This document shows, one piece after another, positions 35,960 through 42,940 of a DNA stretch of 64,000 nucleotides. The DNA comes from Pseudaquabacterium pictum (GTDB taxonomy: Bacteria; Pseudomonadota; Gammaproteobacteria; Burkholderiales; Burkholderiaceae_C), in the NCBI RefSeq assembly GCF_005403045.1, contig NZ_BJCL01000003.1, forward strand, positions 310,001-374,000. Direction: 5' to 3'. How positions within the stretch are numbered: position 1 is the first letter of the stretch; each line of letters opens with the position of its first letter. The translations under genes were made by a program, and so were the position numbers. The notes beneath the pieces are model-generated. The model ran no database searches. It was not told where the DNA came from and worked only from the letters and a program-made list of their open reading frames with translations.

Positions 35960-36424
35960 TTGAAGATCTGCAACCCTGCCCGCTGGCTGCGCGGGCCTGC
36001 CCTGGCCGGCCTGCTGCTGGCCGCTGCCACCGCCCAGGCGGGTGATGTCGACATCGGCGTGTCGATCGGCATCAATCAGCCGGGCGTGTACGGCCGCATC
36101 GACATCGGCCGCTATCCCCAACCCCAGGTGATCGTGCAACGGCCTGTGCTGGTGCTGCAGCAGACGGTGCGCCCCGCGCCGATCTACCTGCATGTGCCGC
36201 CCGGCCACCGGCAGAACTGGCGCAAGCACTGCCGTGCCTACGGCGCCTGCGGCACGCCGGTGTACTTCGTGCAGGAGCGCTGGTACCAGGAGCATGTGGT
36301 GCGCCCAGAACCCCGCCGGGGCGACCGGGACGACCGCTGGGACGACCGCCGTGGCGACCGGGGTGATGACCGCCGCGGCCATGGCCACGGCCATGGCAAG
36401 GGCCACGGCCGCGGGCACGACTGA
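35960..36424 (+). CDS. Secreted protein with charged Arg/Asp/Gly/His-rich tail (TTG start)
   Basis: A 154-residue protein. The TTG at 35960 is chosen because AAGGAGA (35948-35954) lies 5 bases before it, and the resulting N-terminus (MKICNPARWLRG, then a hydrophobic core ending AQA) is a clear signal peptide. The middle part has a conserved motif seen in Burkholderiales proteins of unknown function: HVPPGHRQNWRKHCRAYGACGTPVYFV. It ends in a low-complexity RGDRDD/GHGHGKGHGRGHD tail that could bind metal or polyanions. It is convergent with the porin gene, 7 bases away. Confidence 0.78.
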   Translation: MKICNPARWLRGPALAGLLLAAATAQAGDVDIGVSIGINQPGVYGRIDIGRYPQPQVIVQRPVLVLQQTVRPAPIYLHVPPGHRQNWRKHCRAYGACGTPVYFVQERWYQEHVVRPEPRRGDRDDRWDDRRGDRGDDRRGHGHGHGKGHGRGHD

Positions 36425-36431
36425 GAACCGC

Positions 36432-37532
36432 TCAGAACCGGTGGCGCAGCCCGGCCTCGTAGCCGCGTGAGCTGCCGCCGGCCACGATGCCGGCCGCGCC
36501 GTCGCTGATCACGAAGCGCTGGGCGCCGTCGTTCTGGATCTGGGCCACGCTGGCGTACAGCGCGCTGCGCTTGGACAGGTTGTAGACATAGCCCAGGCCC
36601 CACTGGCTGGCGTCGTTGGCGTCCACCGCGGTGGTGCCCACCCGGCCCGACAGGTTGGCCTGCGTCCACGAGGCCTTGACCTCATGCAGGCCGAAGGTGG
36701 CGGTGGCGCCGATCAGCAGCAGCGTCTGCTTGCTGGTGGCGTACTTGAACTCGCGCCAGGCGCCGCTCAGGCGCACATTGGCCACATCCACCTGGCCACC
36801 GACCACGGTGTCGCGGAACTTGCCGGCCGTGGTCTGGCTGTTGTCCGATGTGGTGCTGGCCGCCGACACGCCGAAGCCCTTGCCGGCATAGCCCAGGCGC
36901 AGGCCCACCAGCTTGGCCAGGCCGCTGGCCACCGCGCCGCCCTCGCCGGGGGCCAGCATCAGGCCGCCTTCCAGGCCGACCAGGCCGCCCGGATTGGCCG
37001 GCAGCAGCAGCTGCAGCGCGTTGTCCGACCGCACCGTGGTGTTGGCGTTGCTGCCGAAGGCGGCACGGATCGGCCCCTGCGGCGTGGCCGACACCAGGTT
37101 GGCGGTGCGCGCCACGCCCACGTAGGCGAACGGGTCGTAACGGCTCCAGTTGGTGTAGCTGGGCACGAAGTCGCGGCCCAGGCGCAGCTCGCCCAGCGTC
37201 TTGCTGGACAGGCTGACGGTGGTGCGGCGGTCCCAGAACTTGGCGCCGCCCGCCGTTGCGCCCGTGTCGGCCAGGATGCCGTGCTCCAGATGGAAGCCGG
37301 CCGACAGGCCGTTGCCAAGGTCTTCGCGGCCGCTGATGATGAGGCGGCTAGTGGAGTTGGAGCCGCTGACCATCGACTTCATCGACCCCACGCCCTCGTT
37401 GCTGACGTTGCGGACCGCCAGGTCCAGGATGCCGGAGATGCTGACGCTGCTCTGGGCGGCGGCGGGCCAGGGGGCGGCGGCGCACAGCGCCAGCAGGGCC
37501 AGGCGGTGGCGGACGTGGGAAGGAATCTGCAT
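36432..37532 (-). CDS. Gram-negative porin (Burkholderiales OmpC-like)
   Basis: A 366-residue outer membrane trimeric porin. The signal peptide ends AAAQ, and the mature part starts SSVSISGILDLAVRNVSNEG. The family landmarks are present: SRLIISGREDLGNGLSAGFHLEHG, LRLGRDFVPSYTNW and the terminal beta strand ending in Phe (AGLRHRF). The start ATG 37532 is preferred over an upstream ATG at 37661. A 30-bp element shared with the tautomerase promoter lies 85 bases upstream, so the porin probably imports the substrate of the adjoining catabolic operon. Confidence 0.93.
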   Translation of the reverse strand: MQIPSHVRHRLALLALCAAAPWPAAAQSSVSISGILDLAVRNVSNEGVGSMKSMVSGSNSTSRLIISGREDLGNGLSAGFHLEHGILADTGATAGGAKFWDRRTTVSLSSKTLGELRLGRDFVPSYTNWSRYDPFAYVGVARTANLVSATPQGPIRAAFGSNANTTVRSDNALQLLLPANPGGLVGLEGGLMLAPGEGGAVASGLAKLVGLRLGYAGKGFGVSAASTTSDNSQTTAGKFRDTVVGGQVDVANVRLSGAWREFKYATSKQTLLLIGATATFGLHEVKASWTQANLSGRVGTTAVDANDASQWGLGYVYNLSKRSALYASVAQIQNDGAQRFVISDGAAGIVAGGSSRGYEAGLRHRF

Positions 37533-37617
37533 GGGGTTGTCTCCGGGTCTGGTGGATGTGCAGGCGCCTGCGCACGGCAGCGCCCGTCCCCGGATGGTGA
37601 CCAGATCGGCCTGTTTG

Positions 37618-37647
37618 GAGAATTGCAGAATCGGAATCGATTGATCC
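37618..37647 (-). promoter_or_regulatory. 30-bp conserved element upstream of the porin gene (copy of the tautomerase operator)
   Basis: Read on the minus strand it begins GGATCAATCGAT and ends GCAATTCTC. It matches the plus-strand element at 38623-38652 at 25 of 30 positions without gaps. Likely a binding site for the LysR protein encoded between the two copies. Confidence 0.7.
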
Positions 37648-37657
37648 GCTGCGTGCA

Positions 37658-38584
37658 TCAACGCGGCTTGCCGCCGCTGCGCTTGCGCGGTGCCGGCTTC
37701 ACCGCGGTGAACAGGTCGAACAGCTGCTGCGCCGCCGGCGACAGCGCCCGCCCGCGCCGCCGGATCAGGCCCATGTGGCGGGTGACCGACGGCTCGACCA
37801 GCGGCACGCTCACCAGCGTGGGATGGTCGGCCCCCGGCATGGCCATGGCCGGCACGGCGGCCACGCCCAGGCCGGCTTCCACCAGGCCCAGCAGCGTGGT
37901 GACGTGTTGCGTCTCGAAGATGGCCTGCGGCCGGTGGGCCACGCCGGCCAGCGCCTGGTCCAGCAGCAGGCGGTTGCCCGAGCTGCGGTTGACGGCGATG
38001 AAGTCATGCTGCGCCAGCTGCGCCCAGCTCACCTTCGGCAGCCGGGCCACCGGGTGGTCGCGCCGGCAGGCGGCGACGAAGCGCTCCTCGGCCAGCGTGG
38101 TGAAGTCGATGTCGGTCTCCTGCGCGCCGATGAAGTTCAGGCCGAAATCGGCCTCGCCGCGCTGCACCGCCAGCAGCACGTCATTCGCGCCGGCGTCCAT
38201 CACCTTGACCCGCACCTTGGGGCTGACGGCGTGGTACCGCGCCAGCACCTCGGACAGGTGGTAATACACCGTGGATGGCACGCAGGCCACGGTGACCTCG
38301 CCCATGCGGGTGGCCGCCACGCCGCGGATGCCCAGCAGCGTGCTGTCCAGGTCGGACAGCAGGTCGCGCACCTTGTGCTCGAACTCGCGGCCCACGGTGG
38401 TCAGCGTCACCCGCCGGGTGGTGCGCTCCAGCAGGCGCACGCCCAGGGCCTGCTCCAGCTTGTCGATGCGCCGGCTGAACGCCGGCTGAGACAGGTGCAC
38501 CGATTCCGCCGCGCGGCGGAAGTTGCCCAGCTCGGCCACCGCGCGGAAGGCCAGCAGGTCGTTCAGGTCGAAGTTGATGGCCAT
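37658..38584 (-). CDS. LysR-family transcriptional regulator of the porin/tautomerase cluster
   Basis: A 308-residue LTTR with N-terminal HTH (LLAFRAVAELGNFRRAAESVHLSQPAFSRRIDKLE, read in parts, residues about 9-45) and a substrate-binding domain. The start ATG 38584 (MAINFDLNDLLAF) is the normal LTTR start; a longer frame reaches 38881 but crosses the divergent promoter. The gene lies between two copies of a conserved 30-bp element, one before the porin and one before the tautomerase, so it probably controls both sides in response to the pathway substrate. Confidence 0.93.
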   Translation of the reverse strand: MAINFDLNDLLAFRAVAELGNFRRAAESVHLSQPAFSRRIDKLEQALGVRLLERTTRRVTLTTVGREFEHKVRDLLSDLDSTLLGIRGVAATRMGEVTVACVPSTVYYHLSEVLARYHAVSPKVRVKVMDAGANDVLLAVQRGEADFGLNFIGAQETDIDFTTLAEERFVAACRRDHPVARLPKVSWAQLAQHDFIAVNRSSGNRLLLDQALAGVAHRPQAIFETQHVTTLLGLVEAGLGVAAVPAMAMPGADHPTLVSVPLVEPSVTRHMGLIRRRGRALSPAAQQLFDLFTAVKPAPRKRSGGKPR

Positions 38585-38616
38585 CGCGCTGCACCCAGGT
38601 TGGCTTGACTGATGCC

Positions 38617-38652
38617 GATTCTGGATCAATCGATCCTGAATCCGCAATTCAC
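38617..38652. promoter_or_regulatory. Palindromic operator in the LysR/tautomerase intergenic region
   Basis: GATTC-T-GGATC-AATC-GATCC-T-GAATC (38617-38642) is a near-perfect 26-bp dyad. The 30-bp segment 38623-38652 recurs upstream of the porin. It lies 32 bases before the tautomerase ATG and 32 bases before the LysR start. Confidence 0.72.
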
Positions 38653-38684
38653 AGGTATGAATCGGCTGGCCATGATGCCGACCC

Positions 38685-40745
38685 ATGGCTTCCGTGATTC
38701 CCTGCGTCCTGATGCGTGCCGGCACCTCCCGCGGGCCGTTCTTCCTGCGCCACTGGCTGCCGGCCGACGAGGCCGCCCGTGACGAGGCGCTGATCGGCGC
38801 CATCGGCGCGTCCGACCTGCTGCAGGTCGACGGCGTGGGCGGCGGCAGCACGCTGACCAGCAAGGTGGCCATCGTCTCCAAGTCGGCCGAGCCCGGCTGC
38901 GATGTCGACTACCTGTTCGCCCAGGTGGGCGTGGGCCAGCGCAGCGTCGACACCCGGCCCAACTGCGGCAACATGCTCTCGGGCGTGGCGCCGTTCGCCA
39001 TCGAGCAGGGCCTGGTGGCCGCGCAGGACGGCGAGACCACGGTGCGGGTGTTCAACGTCAACACCCGCTCGCGCATCGACGTGACGGTGCTGACCCCGGG
39101 CGGCCGCGTCACCTACGAGGGCCGCACCGGCATCGACGGCGTGGCCGGCACGGCGGCGCCGATCCGGCTGAACTTCCTGGATGCCTGGGGCGCGGTGACC
39201 GGCTCGGTGTTCCCCACCGGGCAGCGCATCGACGTGATCGACGGCATCGAAGTCACCTGCATCGATGCCGCCATGCCGCTGGTGGTGATGCGTGCCGCCG
39301 ACCTGGGCCTGCGCGGCCGCGAATTGCCGGCCGACCTGGATGCCGACCGCGCACTGCTGGCCCGCATCGAGGCCATCCGCCTGCAAGCCGGCCTGGCCAT
39401 GGGGCTGGGCGATGTGTCGACCAGCGTGGTGCCCAAGCCGGTGATCGCCAGCGCCGGTGACGATGCCCACAGCATCACCTCGCGCTACTTCACGCCGCGG
39501 CGCTGCCATGCCAGCCATGCAGTGACCGGCGCCATCGGCGTGGCCACCGCCTTCGCGCTGCCCGGCACCGTGGCCAGCGCCGCGCTGCAGACCTCGGGCC
39601 CGCGCATGGTCTCGGTGCTGCACCCGCAGGGCCGCATCGATGTGGAGGTGGTGATCGGCGGTGCCGGCGCCGACGCCCGCATCGAGCGCGCCGCCCTGGT
39701 GCGCACCGCGCGCAAGATCCTGCAGGGCGACCTGCACATCCCCGACTATGTGTTTTCAAGATCCACACAAGGAGACGACGCAATGAAGAAGCTGATCGCC
39801 CCGGCCCTGGCCGCAGCCGCCCTGGCCACTGCCGCGCCGGCGGCGCTGGCCTGGCCCGACAAGACCATCACCCTGGTGGTGCCCACCGCCGCCGGCGGCG
39901 GCAACGATGCGATGGCCCGCACCATCGCGCAGAAGCTGGGGCCGCTGCTGGGCCAGACCATCATCATCGACAACCGCGCCGGTGCCAACGGTTCGATCGC
40001 CAGCGAGTTCGTGGCCCGCGCCGCACCCGATGGCCACACGCTGATGTTCGGCTACATCGCCACCCATGCGATGAACCCGGCCCTGCAGAAGCTGCGCTAC
40101 GACCCGGTGGCCGACTTCGAGCCGGTGGGCCTGGTCGGCTACTCGCCCACGCTGATGGTGGCCAACGCCGCCGTGCCGATCAAGGACGTGAAGGACCTGG
40201 TGGCCCAGCTCAAGGCCAAGCCCGACAAGTACGCCTATGCCTCGGCCGGCAACGGCACGGCGCCGCACTACGCGGCCGAGCTGTTCAAGCTGAATGCCGG
40301 CGTGCTGATGCTGGGCGTGCCCTACAAGGGCTCGGCGCCGGCGGTCAGCGACACCATCGGCGGGCAGACGCAGGTGATGTTCCCCAGCTTCTTCACCGCG
40401 CTGCCGCATGTGAAGGCCGGCAAGCTCAAGGCACTGGCGGTGGCCGGCCCCAAGCGCAGCCCGCTGCTGCCCGACGTGCCCACGCTGAAGGAGGCCGGCG
40501 TGGATGGTGTCGACGTGCAGCAGTGGTACGGCTTCTTTGCGCCGGCCAAGACGCCCAAGCCGGTCATCGAGCAGCTGAACAAGGCGCTGAACCAGGTGCT
40601 CAACGACAAGGACATCATCAAGCGCATCGAGGACCATGGCGCCGATGTGGAGGGCAGCACGCCGGAGCAGTTCGGCGCGCTGGTCAAGGCCGAGCTGGTG
40701 AAGTGGAAGGCCGTGGTGCAGCGCGCCAAGCTGTCCGCCGATTGA
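38685..40745 (+). CDS. PrpF/GalD-type tautomerase frame running through, without a stop, into a Bug receptor
   Basis: Residues 1-366 form a complete PrpF-family protein (4-oxalomesaconate tautomerase/2-methylaconitate isomerase type): VLMRAGTSRGPFF, VGGGSTLTSKVAIV, TRPNCGNMLSGVAPFA, and the C-terminus LVRTARKILQGDLHIPDYVF. The usual length is about 360. No stop follows; the frame continues through SRSTQGDDA into a full Bug receptor at residue 367. The junction codons (TTT TCA AGA TCC ACA CAA) are AT-rich and include rare AGA, so they look like former intergenic sequence. One base change (TGA to TCA) would explain the fusion. Either a true 686-residue read-through protein is made, or the sequence has an error. 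Confidence 0.8.
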   Translation: MASVIPCVLMRAGTSRGPFFLRHWLPADEAARDEALIGAIGASDLLQVDGVGGGSTLTSKVAIVSKSAEPGCDVDYLFAQVGVGQRSVDTRPNCGNMLSGVAPFAIEQGLVAAQDGETTVRVFNVNTRSRIDVTVLTPGGRVTYEGRTGIDGVAGTAAPIRLNFLDAWGAVTGSVFPTGQRIDVIDGIEVTCIDAAMPLVVMRAADLGLRGRELPADLDADRALLARIEAIRLQAGLAMGLGDVSTSVVPKPVIASAGDDAHSITSRYFTPRRCHASHAVTGAIGVATAFALPGTVASAALQTSGPRMVSVLHPQGRIDVEVVIGGAGADARIERAALVRTARKILQGDLHIPDYVFSRSTQGDDAMKKLIAPALAAAALATAAPAALAWPDKTITLVVPTAAGGGNDAMARTIAQKLGPLLGQTIIIDNRAGANGSIASEFVARAAPDGHTLMFGYIATHAMNPALQKLRYDPVADFEPVGLVGYSPTLMVANAAVPIKDVKDLVAQLKAKPDKYAYASAGNGTAPHYAAELFKLNAGVLMLGVPYKGSAPAVSDTIGGQTQVMFPSFFTALPHVKAGKLKALAVAGPKRSPLLPDVPTLKEAGVDGVDVQQWYGFFAPAKTPKPVIEQLNKALNQVLNDKDIIKRIEDHGADVEGSTPEQFGALVKAELVKWKAVVQRAKLSAD
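39769..39785 (+). promoter_or_regulatory. Shine-Dalgarno and start of the Bug receptor inside the fused frame
   Basis: AAGGAGA (39769-39775) lies 7 bases before ATG 39783. This is one of the best ribosome-binding sites in the window and would start the receptor on its own, so its signal peptide would be N-terminal. Confidence 0.75.
39783..40745 (+). CDS. Bug-family tripartite tricarboxylate transporter substrate-binding protein
   Basis: A 320-residue periplasmic receptor. The signal peptide MKKLIAPALAAAALATAAPA ends before WPDKTITLVVPTAAGGG, the Bug hallmark. DNRAGANGSIASEFVARAAPDGHTLMFG and VPYKGSAPAVSDTIGGQ (read in parts) line the ligand site, where two bound waters normally coordinate a carboxylate. 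Bug receptors bind organic acids such as dicarboxylates or aromatic acids. No TctA/TctB membrane subunits are in the window, a common situation for Bug genes. It is expressed in the middle of a catabolic operon and likely captures the substrate. Confidence 0.92.
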   Translation: MKKLIAPALAAAALATAAPAALAWPDKTITLVVPTAAGGGNDAMARTIAQKLGPLLGQTIIIDNRAGANGSIASEFVARAAPDGHTLMFGYIATHAMNPALQKLRYDPVADFEPVGLVGYSPTLMVANAAVPIKDVKDLVAQLKAKPDKYAYASAGNGTAPHYAAELFKLNAGVLMLGVPYKGSAPAVSDTIGGQTQVMFPSFFTALPHVKAGKLKALAVAGPKRSPLLPDVPTLKEAGVDGVDVQQWYGFFAPAKTPKPVIEQLNKALNQVLNDKDIIKRIEDHGADVEGSTPEQFGALVKAELVKWKAVVQRAKLSAD

Positions 40746-40781
40746 CGCGGCACCGCCAGGGCCGGGTCCAGAATCGACGCC

Positions 40782-41669
40782 ATGACCACCTCCACCACTC
40801 CCCCCCAAGCCCCGGCCGACCTGGCCGGCCTGCGTGACTGGATCGGCCGCAGCGAGACGCTGCACGACAGCATCGTGCCCCAGCCGGTGGTCGCGCTGCA
40901 TGCGACGCTGGACTATCCGCCGACCGCCGCCGCGCCCGGCAGCGCGCTGCCCCACCTGTGGCACTGGATGTACTTCCTGCCCACCTACCGCCACAGCGAG
41001 CTGGGCGAGGACGGCCACCCCACCCGCGGCGGTTTCCTGCCGCCGGTGCCGCTGCCGCGGCGCATGTGGGCCGGCAGCCAGCTGGAGTTCCACCGGCCGG
41101 TGCGGGTGGGCGATGCGATGCAGCGCACCTCGACCATCGCCGATGTCACGGTGAAGGAGGGCCGCACCGGCCGCCTGGTGTTCGTCAAGGTGCAGCATGA
41201 CCTGCGCGTGATCGGCGCCGCCGATCCGTCGATCACCGAGTTCCACGACATCGTCTACCGCGAGGCCAAGCGCCCCGACGATGTGGAGCCCGCGCCCACG
41301 GCCGCACCCACCGGTGCCGCCTGGCAACGGCCCTGGACGCCCGACGACGTGATGCTGTTCCGCTACAGCGCGCTCACCTTCAACGGCCACCGCATCCACT
41401 ACGACCGGCGCTACGTCACCCAGGTCGAGGGCTATCCAGGCCTGATCGTGCACGGCCCGCTGATCGCCACGCTGCTGATGGACCTGCTGCGCCGCGAGAT
41501 GCCTGGCGCCGACGTGGCCACGTTCCGCTTCAAGGCGGTGCGGCCCACCTTCGACGGCGCCACGCTGCAGGTCAACGGGCAGCCCCAAGCCGACGGCAAG
41601 ACGATCAAGCTCTGGGCCCAGGACCATGCCGGCTGGCTGACCATGGACGCCGTGGCAACGCTGCGTTAG
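40782..41669 (+). CDS. MaoC-type/FAS1-like acyl-CoA hydratase (mesaconyl-CoA hydratase family)
   Basis: A 295-residue double hot-dog protein. The N-terminal FAS1-like dehydratase half (HLWHWMYFLPTYRHSELGEDGHP, RMWAGSQLEFHRPVRVGD) precedes a MaoC-like half with FNGHRIHYDRRYVTQVEGYPGLIVHGPL (read in parts). The closest characterised relatives hydrate C4/C5 unsaturated dicarboxyl-CoA esters such as mesaconyl-C4-CoA or itaconyl-CoA, so a similar reaction is likely. CAGAAT lies 7 bases before the ATG. It follows the Bug gene by 36 bases and precedes the CoA-transferase by 32. Confidence 0.85.
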   Translation: MTTSTTPPQAPADLAGLRDWIGRSETLHDSIVPQPVVALHATLDYPPTAAAPGSALPHLWHWMYFLPTYRHSELGEDGHPTRGGFLPPVPLPRRMWAGSQLEFHRPVRVGDAMQRTSTIADVTVKEGRTGRLVFVKVQHDLRVIGAADPSITEFHDIVYREAKRPDDVEPAPTAAPTGAAWQRPWTPDDVMLFRYSALTFNGHRIHYDRRYVTQVEGYPGLIVHGPLIATLLMDLLRREMPGADVATFRFKAVRPTFDGATLQVNGQPQADGKTIKLWAQDHAGWLTMDAVATLR

Positions 41670-41701
41670 CCCCTTTCCCCACTCCTGCTGCCGCACCACC
41701 G

Positions 41702-42895
41702 ATGCAACCCCTGCAAGGCCTGACCGTCGTCACCCTGGAACACGCGATCGCCGCGCCCTTTGCCACCCGGCAGCTGGCCGATCTGGGCGCCCGCGTGATC
41801 AAGATCGAGCGCCCCGGCGTGGGCGATTTCGCCCGTGGCTACGACAGCCGGGTGCGCGGCCTGGCCAGCCACTTCGTGTGGACCAACCGCAGCAAGGAGA
41901 GCCTGACGCTGGACGTCAAGCACCCCGAGGCCAACGCGCTGCTCCAGCGCCTGGTGCTGGAGCAGGCCGACGTGCTGATCCAGAACCTGGCGCCGGGCGC
42001 GGCCGACCGGCTGGGCATGGGCTACGACACGCTGTCGGCGCTGAAGCCCGGGCTGATCGTCTGCGACATCTCCGGCTACGGCGACGACCCGGCCCGCCCC
42101 GGGCCCTACCGCGACAAGAAGGCCTACGACCTGCTGATCCAGAGTGAATCGGGCCTGGTGTCGGTGACCGGCACGCCCGACGAGGCCTGCAAGGCCGGCC
42201 CGTCGATCGCCGACATTGCCGCGGGCATGTATGCCTACAGCCAGATCCTGGCGGCGCTGCTGCAGCGTGGGCTGACCGGCCGCGGCCAGCGCATCGACAT
42301 CTCGATGCTGGAAGCGCTGGCCGAGTGGACCAGCTACCCGCTGTACTACGCCTTCGAGGGCCAGCCGCCGCCGCCGCGCACCGGCGCCGCCCACGCCACC
42401 ATCTACCCCTACGGTCCGTTCCCGGCCGGTGATGGTGGCACGGTGATGCTGGGCCTGCAGAACGAGCGGGAGTGGGTGGCCTTCTGTGCCCAGGTGCTGC
42501 ACCAGCCGGCGCTGGCCACCGACCCGCGCTTTGCCGGCAACGCTGCCCGCGTGGCGGCGCGGGATGCGTTGCGGGCCCTCATCGTCGAGACCTTTGCCTG
42601 CCTGAGCACGCCGCAGGTGGTGCAGCGGCTGGAGGCGGCGCAGATTGCCAACGCCCGCGTCAACACCATGGCCGATGTCTGGGCCCATCCGCAGCTGCAG
42701 GCGCGTGGTCGCTGGCGCACGGTGGACACGCCGGCCGGCCCGGTGCCGGCGCTGCTGCCGCCCGGCAGCTGGACCGAGGTCGATCCGCGCATGGACGCCG
42801 TGCCCGCGCTGGGCCAGCACACCAACGCCATCCTGGCCAGCCTCGGCCTGGATTCCGCCGCCATCGACCGCCTGCGCCAGGCCGGCGCGGTCTAG
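41702..42895 (+). CDS. CaiB/BaiF-family (class III) CoA-transferase
   Basis: A 397-residue class III CoA-transferase. The N-terminus LQGLTVVTLEHAIAAPFATRQLADLGARVIKIE (read in parts) and the catalytic Asp in KKAYDLLIQSESGL (about residue 143) are present. ISMLEALAEWTSYPLYYAFEG is the dimer-interlocking region. The family moves CoA between carboxylic acids, usually from succinyl-CoA. Next to a mesaconyl-CoA-type hydratase it probably activates the pathway's di- or tricarboxylate. It is the third enzyme gene of the cluster. Confidence 0.92.
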   Translation: MQPLQGLTVVTLEHAIAAPFATRQLADLGARVIKIERPGVGDFARGYDSRVRGLASHFVWTNRSKESLTLDVKHPEANALLQRLVLEQADVLIQNLAPGAADRLGMGYDTLSALKPGLIVCDISGYGDDPARPGPYRDKKAYDLLIQSESGLVSVTGTPDEACKAGPSIADIAAGMYAYSQILAALLQRGLTGRGQRIDISMLEALAEWTSYPLYYAFEGQPPPPRTGAAHATIYPYGPFPAGDGGTVMLGLQNEREWVAFCAQVLHQPALATDPRFAGNAARVAARDALRALIVETFACLSTPQVVQRLEAAQIANARVNTMADVWAHPQLQARGRWRTVDTPAGPVPALLPPGSWTEVDPRMDAVPALGQHTNAILASLGLDSAAIDRLRQAGAV

Positions 42896-42940
42896 CCCGT
42901 CCGGGCGCTGCGCCCTGAACAACGACCACAAGGAACCCGC

